Below are positions 1-8,690 of a stretch of 64,000 nt of DNA, piece after piece. A model generated the notes under the pieces. That model did not search any database. It had not been told where the DNA came from and saw only the letters and a program-made list of their open reading frames with translations. Positions within the stretch are counted from its first letter, which is position 1, and the number at the start of each line of letters is the position of its first letter. Source of the DNA: Sporosarcina oncorhynchi (lineage in GTDB: Bacteria; Bacillota; Bacilli; Bacillales_A; Planococcaceae); NCBI RefSeq assembly GCF_033304615.1, contig NZ_CP129118.1, positions 1,918,001 through 1,982,000 of the forward strand, in the 5' to 3' direction. Made by a program: the position numbers and the translations under genes.

Positions 1-1664
1 AATCTGCCATTCCACTCTACTGTCGCGTCAATCCGCTTACCGAGCATCTCGATTGGCAACTGCATGATGACCTGCTGATTCATTCCTGTATCGACCGATT
101 GCATAATAGGGCCATTCATTCGCGCGACGACTGCTTCGGCAGCTTCCCTAACCGTCGGCGAAACAGAGTTGTCCTGTAACAGAGCGACAAGTTGTGGTTT
201 CAACAATTCCGATGTTCTAGCAGCATCAGTATTTCGATTTAAAAGACCTGCTTCATAATTGATGCCGAGCGATTGGAAAATTGTCTGCATCGTGTCTTTC
301 ATTACTTGCCCGTCAACTGTTTGTCCGACTGTCGTCTGCGTTACTTGTAGCAGTTCTCTTGATACAGGTAGCGATGATTGCTCAATAACACGAAAAAGTG
401 CGGACATCTTTACTCCACCATCCGTTTGTAAAAGTTTCGAAAGATCGAAAGATGCATCATTTCTGAACGGATTGGCTTGGGACTGTTCGGCGACGACCTT
501 GACAAGACCCTGCGATACTTGTTCACTCAATCCGGACGACCGTAATTCACTACTCGGCATTTTTGCAAGTTCATCCAGAATCGTCGTCAATTGAACCTTA
601 ACAAACTGTTGTAGAACAGGGTCGTTTTGGATAGTGCTTTTTAATTGATTGATCGATTGGGAAATCTCTCCTGAACCAGTTTGACTAGCAACCTTTAGAA
701 TGCTTTGCCAGGAATTGAGTAGAGATGCTGCAGACTGTGGAGTATCAGTTTTCGAGAATTGCATTGGAACTACTGATGAGTTTGCAACTTGACTTACTAC
801 GGGGGGGTGCCTTACGCTCTGCTCACCTTCCGGCATTTCAAATTCGAGAACTGCTGAATGAAGAACAGATTGCAAGTTTGCCAATGAAGTTTGTGGCGGT
901 AATATCCCCACTTGTTTCAGCATTTGAAGAACATGAAACTTCTCTTCTCTTAGTCCTGTATTATCCAGTAGTTTGAGCACCGCATTCGCAAGCAACGCTT
1001 TTTCAGTACCAGCAGTTAATGAACCGCGGTGACCTGATTCCAATGACTCCAAAATTGTCATTTTTACTTTTGGATCCATGCTGACATCTTCTGTGATCAC
1101 TGTTTTCAAAGAGGCAAGGATTGAATGCAAACCATCTTTCTTTTCTGCAGTAAGTAAAGAATTAAAATTCATTTGTGTAAGAGGGAGTTTCAATTCAATT
1201 ACTTTTTGAATGGCGTTCAGAGCTTCAGTCCGCAATTCTGCAGGAATTGATTTTAATAAGTTTTCTGCAGCTAATAAGTTTTCACGTGATACCGGAATGC
1301 GATTTGTCATGAAATGCTTCAAAAGATCTTGCATTTCCTGCGTATTCGGTAACTTCATCGAATCCATGAGACTCGACAATTGTTTTGTTTGTCCCTCTGA
1401 CGCTTGGACAGGACCCGAAACAATTTTTAGTTGTAGTTCAGGATCAGTTGACTTCACTTGAAAATAATAAGCATCGCCAGCTTTCATCGGTACTTCCAGC
1501 TTTGCCATCAGCTTCTGATTACCGATTTGCACTTCTGCCATCTGACCAGGATACAATTTTTTAATCTGACCATGAAACATCTGCCCTTCACGCAACGAAA
1601 CCGATGTCTGTGGAGCGGCAACTGTCTGCCCGGTTATATGTTGGGGGATGGAAGGATACGTCAT
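1..1664 (-). CDS. FliK/YlqG-like protein, 3' end outside window
   Basis: An uninterrupted minus-strand frame runs from ATG at 1664 off the left edge, giving 554 codons; the C-terminus is missing. The stop of rnhB and this ATG share one base (TAATG), with a GAGAGGTGG Shine-Dalgarno inside the rnhB end, so the two are probably translationally coupled. The protein is Gln/Met/Ser/Leu rich, with little hydrophobic or membrane character and no signal peptide. Near the visible C-terminal end is a segment QLPIEMLGKRIDATVEW, which resembles the opening strand of the flagellar hook-length control (FliK C-terminal) domain. B. subtilis has ylqG, a poorly characterised FliK-like gene, at the same place downstream of rnhB. 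The function is unknown; a hook-length or secretion-ruler role is only a family analogy. Confidence 0.8.
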   Translation of the reverse strand, partial: MTYPSIPQHITGQTVAAPQTSVSLREGQMFHGQIKKLYPGQMAEVQIGNQKLMAKLEVPMKAGDAYYFQVKSTDPELQLKIVSGPVQASEGQTKQLSSLMDSMKLPNTQEMQDLLKHFMTNRIPVSRENLLAAENLLKSIPAELRTEALNAIQKVIELKLPLTQMNFNSLLTAEKKDGLHSILASLKTVITEDVSMDPKVKMTILESLESGHRGSLTAGTEKALLANAVLKLLDNTGLREEKFHVLQMLKQVGILPPQTSLANLQSVLHSAVLEFEMPEGEQSVRHPPVVSQVANSSVVPMQFSKTDTPQSAASLLNSWQSILKVASQTGSGEISQSINQLKSTIQNDPVLQQFVKVQLTTILDELAKMPSSELRSSGLSEQVSQGLVKVVAEQSQANPFRNDASFDLSKLLQTDGGVKMSALFRVIEQSSLPVSRELLQVTQTTVGQTVDGQVMKDTMQTIFQSLGINYEAGLLNRNTDAARTSELLKPQLVALLQDNSVSPTVREAAEAVVARMNGPIMQSVDTGMNQQVIMQLPIEMLGKRIDATVEWNGR

Positions 1665-2440
1665 TATAAGCCACCTCTCTCCAGAATGGATTTGACAGGT
1701 TCAAAAGTCTTCCTATGGTGAACGCATGGCCCGTAGCTGTTGAGCGCCTCCAGATGCGCAGCAGTGCCATATCCAGCGTTCTTTCTGAAATGGTACATCG
1801 GGAACTCTGTATCGAGCTCATCCATCAAATCATCTCTCGTTGTTTTTGCAAGTATAGATGCAGCAGCGATAGCCAAACTTTGTGCATCTCCCTTAATGAT
1901 TGATTCAGATGCGCAATCTACTTTAAGAGACATGGCATCCGCCAATACCATATCCGGTTTAATTGAAAGATTGCCAACAGCAAGCTCCATCGATTCCCTT
2001 GTTGCGGCATATATGTTGACCGAATCAATCCGTTCAGCTGATTGGAAATGGACTGAATAGCTCACTGCAATACGTTTAATTACGAGTGCCAATCGCTCTC
2101 GTTCAGATTTTGCCAGTTGTTTCGAATCATCAAGTCCAATCAGCACCGAAACATCACGCGGCAATATGACCGCTGCACAGACGACAGGACCCGCCAACGG
2201 TCCCCTTCCAGCTTCATCGACTCCTGCAAGCAACGCTGTTTGAAACGGCTTGTAACGATCGTCAAACGCGATTTTAGCTTCATGTACCGTTTGGCGTTTT
2301 TTTCTTTTCTCGTAATTTCTATTCCACCGAACCAATTCCTTTTGTACACCGGCTCTTTCATCCGTTTCCAACTGTTTCATCCATTGTTCAGGTTCAGTTG
2401 TTACATGTAATGCTTCTGCAATTTCTTTAATTGTTTTCAT
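1664..2440 (-). CDS. rnhB: Ribonuclease HII
   Basis: Cleaves the RNA strand of RNA-DNA hybrids and removes single ribonucleotides misincorporated in DNA; cytoplasmic and metal dependent. The protein has 258 residues, normal for Bacillales RNase HII, which carries an N-terminal extension of about 70 residues. The catalytic core starts with DEAGRGPLAGPVV (Asp75, Glu76); a third acidic residue lies in VLADAMSLK (about 168) and the last in AKTTRDD (about 203), completing the D-E-D-D set. It lies downstream of rbgA with a 109-bp gap and overlaps the next gene by one base. Family assignment is secure from the signature motifs and position. Confidence 0.96.
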   Translation of the reverse strand: MKTIKEIAEALHVTTEPEQWMKQLETDERAGVQKELVRWNRNYEKRKKRQTVHEAKIAFDDRYKPFQTALLAGVDEAGRGPLAGPVVCAAVILPRDVSVLIGLDDSKQLAKSERERLALVIKRIAVSYSVHFQSAERIDSVNIYAATRESMELAVGNLSIKPDMVLADAMSLKVDCASESIIKGDAQSLAIAAASILAKTTRDDLMDELDTEFPMYHFRKNAGYGTAAHLEALNSYGPCVHHRKTFEPVKSILERGGL

Positions 2441-2549
2441 CTATTTCACCTTCTATATGTATACTCACTAAAACCGACATTTTACTTTATATCGGCTAGA
2501 AAACCGTTTATTGTCGCTCGCGCATATAAAAAGGCCGATAGTCACGGAT

Positions 2550-3431
2550 TTACTCCGTAACTGAATCAGCCTCTTCCGTATGTTGTTCAGATGTAAAGTC
2601 GAATGTCAATTTCCCAAGAAGTTCACTTCGGATATCTTGTATAATCAGTTCAGCTACTTTATCATAATCGATTTCTCCGCCTACAGTATAGACTTTTCTC
2701 GATTCGCCGATATGGTTGAATATTTGTTGAATATCTTCTCCTACAACAGTCAATCCATATCTTTTCTCAAGACGGTCGGGATAATATTGTTCCAGGAAGC
2801 GCAAGCCATATACAGCTAAGTTTTCCATATTAACAACTGTGTCTTTAATGGCACCTGTCAGCGCCAATTTGTAACCGACTGCCTGATCTTCAAATTTCGG
2901 CCAAAGAATTCCCGGCGTATCCAGCAGTTCCAATTCTTTTTCGAATTTAATCCATTGCTGAGCTTTTGTAACACCTGGTTTATTGCCCGTTTTAGCTATG
3001 TTCTTTTTTGCCAGCCGGTTGATTAACGTAGATTTCCCGACATTCGGAATACCTACAATCATTGCACGAATGGCGCCAGGTCTAATGCCTCTTTTTTTCA
3101 TACGTTCTATTTTAGGGGCCAGTATTTCTTTAGCGGCTTTTGTAACAGTTTGAAGTCCTTTACCTTCAAATGAATTGATGGCAACCGCGCGGATTCCAAG
3201 TGCATCAAAATAATTGATCCACCGTTCCGTTTCTTTATCATCTGCGAGATCCATTTTATTCAAAATTAAAAGTCTTGGTTTCTGTTGAATTACTTCATCA
3301 ATCATCGGATTCCTTGACGACAGCGGTAATCTTGCGTCTATTAATTCAAATACGATATCAACTAACTTCAATTTTTCAGTCACTTCTCGTCTTGCTTTGG
3401 CCATATGGCCCGGGAACCATTGAATTGTCAT
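2550..3431 (-). CDS. rbgA: Ribosome biogenesis GTPase RbgA (YlqF)
   Basis: Circularly permuted GTPase needed for a late step in 50S subunit assembly. The motif order is permuted as expected: G4 NKMD (58-61) comes before G1 GIPNVGKST (127-135), with G3 DTPG at 171-174. The ORF can open at a GTG (3440), but the AAAGGTG Shine-Dalgarno would sit right against it. The ATG at 3431 has 8-base spacing and gives [17 protein letters not shown], the usual RbgA N-terminus, so I take 293 residues. It follows lepB by 17 bp and probably shares its transcript, linking secretion and ribosome-assembly functions as in other Bacillales. Confidence 0.96.
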   Translation of the reverse strand: MTIQWFPGHMAKARREVTEKLKLVDIVFELIDARLPLSSRNPMIDEVIQQKPRLLILNKMDLADDKETERWINYFDALGIRAVAINSFEGKGLQTVTKAAKEILAPKIERMKKRGIRPGAIRAMIVGIPNVGKSTLINRLAKKNIAKTGNKPGVTKAQQWIKFEKELELLDTPGILWPKFEDQAVGYKLALTGAIKDTVVNMENLAVYGLRFLEQYYPDRLEKRYGLTVVGEDIQQIFNHIGESRKVYTVGGEIDYDKVAELIIQDIRSELLGKLTFDFTSEQHTEEADSVTE

Positions 3432-3448
3432 GCTATACACACCTTTCG

Positions 3449-4006
3449 TCAGTCCACAATACCGAAATCTTTTATCGGCCAGAAGACCAGTTTCGTATTC
3501 CCAATAATTTCATCAATCGAAACCGCTCCGATATGTCTGGAGTCTTTACTTTTGCGGCGATTGTCCCCCATTACAAATACACTTCCTTCAGGTACGGTAA
3601 TCGAACCGATTTTTTCATCAAGAGTGAAATCCTCAGTGAGAGGGCCGTCCTGCACTTCCGCTTTGTATTTATCCAGATAGGGTTCTTCATACGGTTTGTT
3701 GTTAATGTACAGAATATCATCTCGATATTCCACTTCATCGCCCGGTAAACCAATGACCCGTTTGATGTAATCTTTCTTTTCTGGAGCATGGAATACGACT
3801 ATATCGAAACGATCAGGTTTACCAAGTGTATAGCCGATTTTATTGACAATCATTTTGTCTCCATGTTCAAGTGTCGGCATCATCGAAATGCCATCTACGA
3901 CAATCGGTGTGAACAGGAATACTCTGATGATTGCCGCTAGACCAAATGCAATCAATAATGCTTTTATCCATTCCCATGTTTCATTTTTTTTCTTCTCTTC
4001 ATTCAT
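3449..4006 (-). CDS. lepB: Type I signal peptidase (SipS/LepB)
   Basis: Removes signal peptides from exported proteins on the outer face of the membrane. The protein has 185 residues with one N-terminal membrane segment (about 14-32), typical of the Gram-positive type. The catalytic Ser41 is in GISMMPTL and the general-base Lys82 is in [11 protein letters not shown]; the [14 protein letters not shown] box is also present. An in-frame TTG at 4012 is only 2 bases from AGGAGG, whereas ATG at 4006 has 8-base spacing, so the ATG is chosen. The gene has its own likely promoter after the rplS terminators and leads the lepB-rbgA-rnhB group. Confidence 0.95.
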   Translation of the reverse strand: MNEEKKKNETWEWIKALLIAFGLAAIIRVFLFTPIVVDGISMMPTLEHGDKMIVNKIGYTLGKPDRFDIVVFHAPEKKDYIKRVIGLPGDEVEYRDDILYINNKPYEEPYLDKYKAEVQDGPLTEDFTLDEKIGSITVPEGSVFVMGDNRRKSKDSRHIGAVSIDEIIGNTKLVFWPIKDFGIVD

Positions 4007-4038
4007 TATCAAAGCCTCCTGCTGACCTATTAATCCTT

Positions 4039-4067
4039 ATTGTACAGTCTATTCATATTCCAGGCAA
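4039..4067 (-). promoter_or_regulatory. Candidate sigma-A promoter of lepB
   Basis: On the minus strand, TTGCCT (4062-4067) and TACAAT (4039-4044) are separated by 17 bases, about 35 bases upstream of the lepB ATG and just past the rplS terminators. The -10 matches 5 of 6 consensus positions and the -35 matches 4. Confidence 0.5.
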
Positions 4068-4112
4068 AAACAAATGCGTAGTATAACTTTCATATGGTGC
4101 CTGGAGTTAGAG

Positions 4113-4190
4113 GCAAAAAGAAAGGAGACCAAGTTTGGCCTCCTTTTCCCCCAGATAAAATAAACAGCGGAGATCGCTCCCCGCTGTCTG
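4113..4190 (-). terminator. Tandem rho-independent terminators after rplS
   Basis: Downstream of the rplS stop, the transcript can form CAGCGG...CCGCTG with a GGAG/CTCC extension followed by TTTATTTTAT. A second stem, AAAGGAGGCC...GGTCTCCTTT, is followed by CTTTTT. Two hairpins in series imply strong termination of the rplS transcript. Confidence 0.75.
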
Positions 4191-4194
4191 ATTA

Positions 4195-4539
4195 TTATCT
4201 GAGTTCTTTGATACGTGCAGCTTTTCCGCGTAGGTTGCGAAGATAGTACAATTTCGCACGGCGTACTTTACCACGACGAGTAACTTCAAGAGTAGCAATT
4301 TTAGGCGTGTGTACAGGGAATGTACGTTCAACACCTACACCGTTGGAAATTTTACGGACTGTGAAAGTTTCACTGATTCCGCCTCCACGACGTTTGATGA
4401 CGATACCTTCAAAAAGCTGGATACGCTCACGCGTTCCTTCTACGATTTTCACGTGCAAGCGGACAGTGTCCCCAGGACGGAAATCCGGATGATCAGTACG
4501 AAGCTGATCTTTTGTTACATCTGCAATAAGCTGTTGCAT
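4195..4539 (-). CDS. rplS: 50S ribosomal protein L19
   Basis: Ribosomal protein at the 30S-50S interface. The 114-residue sequence begins [18 protein letters not shown] and contains the family hallmark [14 protein letters not shown] and the C-terminal [11 protein letters not shown] segment. The frame is open about 20 codons further upstream, but only ATG 4539 has a GGAGAAGGAGAG Shine-Dalgarno and gives the family N-terminus. It is separated from trmD by a 131-bp leader with a candidate promoter and autoregulatory structure, so it can be expressed independently of trmD. Confidence 0.98.
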   Translation of the reverse strand: MQQLIADVTKDQLRTDHPDFRPGDTVRLHVKIVEGTRERIQLFEGIVIKRRGGGISETFTVRKISNGVGVERTFPVHTPKIATLEVTRRGKVRRAKLYYLRNLRGKAARIKELR

Positions 4540-4635
4540 AGTTTTTTTCTCTCCTTCTCCACAGATGCTCTTGCACTTGTTTCCTTTGCAGCGGAACACC
4601 AGTCAGTATGCACTTCACATAGAAGTACAAAGTAG
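4540..4635 (-). ncRNA. Probable ribosomal-protein (L19) leader
   Basis: The 5' untranslated region of rplS includes TGGTGTTCCGCTGCAAAGG followed by AAACAAGTGCAAGAGC. These can form short stems (for example TTCC with GGAA). Low-GC Gram-positives often carry a structured L19 leader here. I identify it from position and general resemblance, not from a covariance match. Confidence 0.4.
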
Positions 4636-4664
4636 ATGTTACCACAAAGACAAACCAAACACAA
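4636..4664 (-). promoter_or_regulatory. Candidate rplS promoter (extended -10)
   Basis: TTGTGT (4659-4664), a 17-base spacer, and TAACAT (4636-4641) preceded by TGG, an extended -10 arrangement. The hexamers are weak individually; position between trmD and the L19 leader supports it. Confidence 0.35.
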
Positions 4665-4670
4665 GATGTA

Positions 4671-5414
4671 TCATGATTTTTCTTTGGACTTTAAACTCTT
4701 TAAAAGTTTTTGTTGATGCTCCGTCAGTGGTGCATTTTCCAATAAGTCTTTTCTTCGTTCAAACGTACGTTTCAGCGATTGTTCTTGGCGCCATTTCTCT
4801 ATTTCACCGTGGTTTCCTGAAAGTAGAATATCTGGAACTTTCATGCCCCTGAAATCCGCAGGCCGCGTATATTGCGGATGTTCAAGCAGACCGGTTGAAA
4901 AAGAATCATGAACGGGTGAATCGGAATTGCCAAGGACATTCGGCAGCAACCTGACAACGCTATCAATAATCGCCATAGAAGCAATTTCTCCACCAGTAAG
5001 GACGAAATCGCCAAGGGATAATTCATCAGTGACAAGATGCTCACGGATGCGCTCGTCGTAGCCTTCATAATGGCCACATAGGAATACGAGATGTTCTTCA
5101 GCCGCCAATTCTTCCGCTTTCTGCTGCGTGAACCGTTCCCCCTGAGGACACATTAGAATTACTCTCGGTTTTTTTGATTCCTCAAGTGCAAGTGATTCTA
5201 CAGCAGCAAACAAGGGTTCAGCCTTCAATACCATGCCCGCTCCGCCACCATATGGGTAATCATCTACTTTATGGTGCTTGTTGCCCGAATGCTCTCTGAA
5301 ATCAGTCACACGGAAGGAAACAGCTTCGTTCTCCTGTGCTTTTTTCATGATTGACGAATGCAATACACCATCAAACATTTCAGGAAACAGGGATAGAACA
5401 TCTATTTTCATCAT
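4671..5414 (-). CDS. trmD: tRNA (guanine-N1-)-methyltransferase
   Basis: Methylates G37 next to the anticodon of tRNAs reading CNN-type codons, preventing +1 frameshifting; uses S-adenosylmethionine. The protein has 247 residues, the normal length, with SPOUT-family knot motifs [12 protein letters not shown] and [15 protein letters not shown]. It starts [14 protein letters not shown]; the first ATG overlaps the rimM stop as ATGA, so rimM and trmD are translationally coupled. rimM-trmD-rplS is the standard translation cluster. Confidence 0.97.
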   Translation of the reverse strand: MMKIDVLSLFPEMFDGVLHSSIMKKAQENEAVSFRVTDFREHSGNKHHKVDDYPYGGGAGMVLKAEPLFAAVESLALEESKKPRVILMCPQGERFTQQKAEELAAEEHLVFLCGHYEGYDERIREHLVTDELSLGDFVLTGGEIASMAIIDSVVRLLPNVLGNSDSPVHDSFSTGLLEHPQYTRPADFRGMKVPDILLSGNHGEIEKWRQEQSLKRTFERRKDLLENAPLTEHQQKLLKSLKSKEKS

Positions 5415-5926
5415 GATAGAAGTCCATCCATCGGTTCGATGATAATTCTTTTTTCCTCGATATCAATTTCCTTTACAACTTCATCTGTATAGGGGATATA
5501 ATGCGGTTTACCCGATTTCGGTGTAATCGTCCAGACATCATTCGCACCTGTTTCCAGGATATCGGTTACTTCCCCAAGTTCTTCCCCATCGATCGTATAA
5601 ACAGCGCAACCTTTAATCTCATGATAGTAGAACTCACCTTCATCAAGCTCACCAAGCTCGTTTTCGGATACCTTCAAAAGGCCGTCACGGTACTTTTCTA
5701 CATCTACGAGATTAAAGTGATTTTCAAACGTAAGAAGATCAAAATTCTTATGGACACGATGACTTCTGACAATCAGTTGAATCGGTTTTGTTTCATTTGG
5801 CATAAATAAAGAAAGCTCATTGCCGATTGCATACCTTTCTTCTGGAAAGTGGGTGCGGGAAATGACTCTCACTTCTCCTTGTACGCCGTGTGTGTTAACA
5901 ATTTTCCCAACGTTAAACCATTCCAT
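5411..5926 (-). CDS. rimM: 16S rRNA processing/30S maturation factor RimM
   Basis: Assists maturation of the 30S head by binding ribosomal protein S19. The 171 residues include an N-terminal RimM barrel ([16 protein letters not shown]) and a C-terminal PRC-barrel half ([18 protein letters not shown]). It overlaps trmD by 4 bases. A terminator lies upstream after khpA, and I could not see a convincing promoter in the 60 bases between that terminator and this gene, so expression may rely on partial read-through or an unrecognised promoter. The ylqD gene normally found upstream in B. subtilis is absent. Confidence 0.96.
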   Translation of the reverse strand: MEWFNVGKIVNTHGVQGEVRVISRTHFPEERYAIGNELSLFMPNETKPIQLIVRSHRVHKNFDLLTFENHFNLVDVEKYRDGLLKVSENELGELDEGEFYYHEIKGCAVYTIDGEELGEVTDILETGANDVWTITPKSGKPHYIPYTDEVVKEIDIEEKRIIIEPMDGLLS

Positions 5927-5989
5927 CTATGACACCATCCTTCTTCACTTCTATTTACATATAGAGTTTTATTCATTTGCGTATAGAGA

Positions 5990-6020
5990 CAAAAAAGGAA
6001 GGAACCTGGGCTCCCTCCTT
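5990..6020 (-). terminator. Rho-independent terminator after khpA
   Basis: On the minus strand AAGGAGGGAGCC pairs with GGTTCCTTCCTT (two G-U pairs) and is followed by TTTTTTG. It separates rpsP-khpA from rimM-trmD. Confidence 0.7.
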
Positions 6021-6109
6021 TCAATGCAGGTGTTAAAGGCAGCCAATTAAGCTATCCTTATACTGCCTGCTATTTTAATGGCTGATCTGGTTCTGCTACC
6101 GTCAAACGG

Positions 6110-6343
6110 TCAGTCGACAATGTCCAAGTAAACTTTCTTACCATGGTGGCTGCCTGCTGCCGAATAAACTATCGTCCGTATCGCTTTAGCGACACGACCT
6201 TGCTTTCCGATCACTTTCCCAATGTCTTCAGGATTGACGGAAAGTTTGTAAGAGACCCGATGATTTTGCTCATCTTTGTCGACCCGCACATCTGCTGGAT
6301 GATCGACTAAAGGTTTGACAATCGTTTCAATCAGCTGCTTCAT
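6110..6343 (-). CDS. khpA: KH-domain RNA-binding protein KhpA (YlqC)
   Basis: Small single-KH-domain RNA-binding protein, partner of KhpB/Jag in Gram-positives and linked to cell-size control. The 77-residue protein has the GxxG loop as GKQG within VIGKQGRVAKAIRTIV. A GTG two codons upstream would sit on the AGGAGG; ATG 6343 is 7 bases from it and is preferred. It is downstream of rpsP, separated by about 160 bp that contain a long inverted repeat, and is followed by a terminator. Confidence 0.94.
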   Translation of the reverse strand: MKQLIETIVKPLVDHPADVRVDKDEQNHRVSYKLSVNPEDIGKVIGKQGRVAKAIRTIVYSAAGSHHGKKVYLDIVD

Positions 6344-6409
6344 GTCCACCCCTCCTGGTTATCCCGCTTACACGGGCAGTATGACCCCACATCAAGGTTG
6401 GTTTTGCAA

Positions 6410-6451
6410 AATCAGACATATCGTGAGGTCATTACCCAAATATGTCTGATT
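6410..6451. repeat. 12-bp perfect inverted repeat between rpsP and khpA
   Basis: AATCAGACATAT (6410-6421) is exactly repeated in inverse orientation as ATATGTCTGATT (6440-6451), with an 18-base loop. In the mRNA it would form a 12-bp AU-rich hairpin, followed by TTTTGC and not a clean U tract. Confidence 0.85.
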
Positions 6452-6506
6452 CTAAAGCGTTACTTACAACCGGCCGAAATAAATCCGGAACGGTCTACGT
6501 TTATAA

Positions 6507-6779
6507 TTACTTGCCTAATTTTGCATTGTGGTATTTTTCCATAATGCCTTGATCTGAGAACAGATTACGAACTGTATCAGATGGTTTCGCACCGTCTTGT
6601 AACCATTTTAGTGCCAATTCTTCGTTAATCTTTACTTCCGCTGGTTTTGTAAGCGGGTTGTAAGTACCAACTGTTTCGATTTGACGACCATCACGTGGTG
6701 AACGTGAATCTGCTACAACAATACGATAGAAAGGAGTTTTCTTTGCTCCCATACGTTTAAGACGAATTTTTACTGACAT
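6507..6779 (-). CDS. rpsP: 30S ribosomal protein S16
   Basis: Ribosomal protein of the 30S body. The 90-residue sequence [32 protein letters not shown] is a clear S16 N-terminus. It has its own strong-looking promoter after ffh and a CGGAGGTG Shine-Dalgarno. In many Bacillales ffh, rpsP, khpA, rimM, trmD and rplS form one cluster; here internal promoters and terminators split it. Confidence 0.98.
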   Translation of the reverse strand: MSVKIRLKRMGAKKTPFYRIVVADSRSPRDGRQIETVGTYNPLTKPAEVKINEELALKWLQDGAKPSDTVRNLFSDQGIMEKYHNAKLGK

Positions 6780-6816
6780 TTAACTTGCACCTCCGAATAG
6801 TTTCACACAAGATAGT

Positions 6817-6845
6817 ATATTATCAAGGTTTTTGTTGTTTGTAAA
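6817..6845 (-). promoter_or_regulatory. Promoter of rpsP
   Basis: TTTACA (6840-6845), a 17-base spacer, and TAATAT (6817-6822), in the ffh-rpsP gap. The -35 matches 5 of 6 positions and the -10 4 of 6. The TSS would leave a leader of about 30 bases. Confidence 0.55.
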
Positions 6846-6890
6846 GTGTTTTTTCTTAACACCTTAAAAAAATGAGGAAATCCGGCCTTT

Positions 6891-8246
6891 TTACTTAAAG
6901 AAAGAGTCGAATCCAGGCATTTTCATCTTCTTTTTGCCCTTTTGTTGTGCGTTGGTCATCTGCTTGACCATTTTCTTCATTTCTTCAAACTGCTTCAAAA
7001 GCCGGTTCACTTCCTGTATAGAAGTGCCCGAACCTTTCGCAATTCTTTTGCGCCTGCTTGCATTGATGATTTCAGGCGTCGTCCGTTCGGGAATTGTCAT
7101 GGAATGGATTACCGCTTCCACTCTTCCCATCTGGCTTTCATCTACTTTGGCGTTTTCAAGCCCTTTGATTTTGCCGGCTCCCGGCATCATCTTCAGGATT
7201 TCATCAAGAGGCCCCATCTTCTTCACTTGCTGTAGCTGATCAAGAAAATCATCAAGCGTGAAAGTTTGTGTGCGGAACTTCTGTTCAAGTTCTTTCGCCT
7301 TCTCTTCATCTACGCTGTCCTGGGCTTTTTCAATAAGGGACATAACATCTCCCATACCAAGAATCCTAGATGCCATCCGTTCAGGATGAAACGGTTCAAG
7401 CGCATCCATTTTCTCGCCCATACCGACAAACTTAATCGGTTTTTGGGTGACGGACCGGATGGAAAGTGCAGCACCACCACGTGTATCTCCATCTAGTTTC
7501 GTAAGTATGACGCCTGTAATACCAATCGTATCGTCGAATGACTTGGCGACGTTTACCGCATCCTGACCCGTCATTGCATCCACAACTAAGAAGATTTCAT
7601 CAGGCTTGCTCAATTCACGGATATCTTTTAGTTCTTGCATCAATTTTTCATCTACATGCAAACGACCTGCAGTATCAATAATCACGACATCATGATACTC
7701 TTTTTCAGCTTCTTCAAGCGCTTTTCTCGCGATTTCCACAGGTGATACATCTGTCCCCATCGAAAAGACGGGCAGCGTTAACTGCTTGCCAAGCGTTTCC
7801 AATTGCTGGATAGCAGCAGGACGATAAATATCAGCGGCGACGAGCAACGGTTTTTTATTATGACGCTTGCGAAGTACGGTCGCCAGTTTTCCAGTTGTCG
7901 TCGTTTTACCTGCACCTTGCAACCCGACCATCATAATGACTGTCGGCGATTTCCTCGCAAATTGGATGGGGTTCTGTTCCCCGCCCATAAGATTTGTCAA
8001 TTCATCTTGAACAATTTTCACGACTTGTTGACCCGGCGTCAAACTCTTCATGACGTCTTGGCCTACAGCACGCTCACTGACTGTTTTGATGAATTCTTTG
8101 ACGACTTTTAAGTTGACGTCAGCTTCGATAAGCGCGAATCTTACTTCACGCATCATCTCTTTGACATCAGCTTCATTAATTTTACCTTTGCCCTTTATCT
8201 TTTGAAGCGTCCCTTGCAGGCGCTGGGCTAAACCTTCAAATGCCAT
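6891..8246 (-). CDS. ffh: Signal recognition particle protein Ffh
   Basis: GTPase subunit of the signal recognition particle; binds signal sequences and 4.5S/6S-type SRP RNA, and docks on FtsY to target proteins to the membrane. The protein has 451 residues. N-domain helices are followed by the G domain: GLQGAGKTTTTGKLA near residue 108, DTAGRLHVDEKL near 190 and TKLDGDTRGGAALS near 248. The C-terminal M domain has RRKRIAKGSGTSIQEVNRLL and a Met/Lys-rich tail. It lies 12 bp downstream of ylxM, its usual partner, under the ylxM promoter. Confidence 0.98.
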   Translation of the reverse strand: MAFEGLAQRLQGTLQKIKGKGKINEADVKEMMREVRFALIEADVNLKVVKEFIKTVSERAVGQDVMKSLTPGQQVVKIVQDELTNLMGGEQNPIQFARKSPTVIMMVGLQGAGKTTTTGKLATVLRKRHNKKPLLVAADIYRPAAIQQLETLGKQLTLPVFSMGTDVSPVEIARKALEEAEKEYHDVVIIDTAGRLHVDEKLMQELKDIRELSKPDEIFLVVDAMTGQDAVNVAKSFDDTIGITGVILTKLDGDTRGGAALSIRSVTQKPIKFVGMGEKMDALEPFHPERMASRILGMGDVMSLIEKAQDSVDEEKAKELEQKFRTQTFTLDDFLDQLQQVKKMGPLDEILKMMPGAGKIKGLENAKVDESQMGRVEAVIHSMTIPERTTPEIINASRRKRIAKGSGTSIQEVNRLLKQFEEMKKMVKQMTNAQQKGKKKMKMPGFDSFFK

Positions 8247-8258
8247 GCATAGAGCCCC

Positions 8259-8591
8259 CTACTCATGATCTTTTAATGCGGATAATAAATCTCGTGCATT
8301 TGCTTCCATCACATTTTGGCCTGATAAAAGCAGTTCCAACTCTTCAACGATTTCCATCCGATTCCGGAACTTCGAAAATAGATTCAATTTATGTTCATAG
8401 TCTTCAAGCATCGCTTCTGTTCTTTTGACATTGTCGTAGACAGCCTGTCTGGAAACACCGTATTCTTCAGCTATTTCACCTAGCGAAAGGTCATCCAGAT
8501 AGTACAGCTGCATATAAATCCTCTGCTTCTCTGTCAACAATGTCTGATAAAAATCATAGAGGAAGTTGATGCGTGTCGTTTTTTCAAGCAT
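8259..8591 (-). CDS. ylxM: YlxM-family SRP-associated DNA-binding protein
   Basis: Small helix-turn-helix protein encoded next to ffh throughout Firmicutes; in Streptococcus it stimulates SRP function. The 110-residue protein has an HTH of the sigma-70 region 4 type ([27 protein letters not shown], about 35-60). It is the first gene of the ylxM-ffh transcription unit and has its own promoter containing a perfect palindrome, a possible site for autoregulation. That regulatory link is inference. Confidence 0.94.
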   Translation of the reverse strand: MLEKTTRINFLYDFYQTLLTEKQRIYMQLYYLDDLSLGEIAEEYGVSRQAVYDNVKRTEAMLEDYEHKLNLFSKFRNRMEIVEELELLLSGQNVMEANARDLLSALKDHE

Positions 8592-8612
8592 CCCATTTCG
8601 CCCCCCACTGTC

Positions 8613-8641
8613 ATCTTATTACGGGACGGATTATCCGTCAA
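8613..8641 (-). promoter_or_regulatory. Promoter of ylxM-ffh with embedded palindrome
   Basis: TTGACG (8636-8641), a 17-base spacer, and TAAGAT (8613-8618) precede ylxM. A perfect 15-bp palindrome, GACGGAT-A-ATCCGTC on the minus strand (8625-8639), covers part of the -35 and the spacer, the usual position for a repressor operator. Confidence 0.6.
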
Positions 8642-8690
8642 GTATATTTACTTTAAAGGCAAGAACCGAAGACGGGAATCAAACAATTTT

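Noticed and set aside
259..976. Plus-strand ORFs at the left end
   Set aside because: They lie opposite a continuous minus-strand frame with typical coding character and have no ribosome sites or recognisable motifs.
3449..4006. lepB as a horizontally acquired insertion relative to B. subtilis
   Set aside because: A signal peptidase between rplS and rbgA is found in other Bacillales as I recall, and its composition does not stand out.
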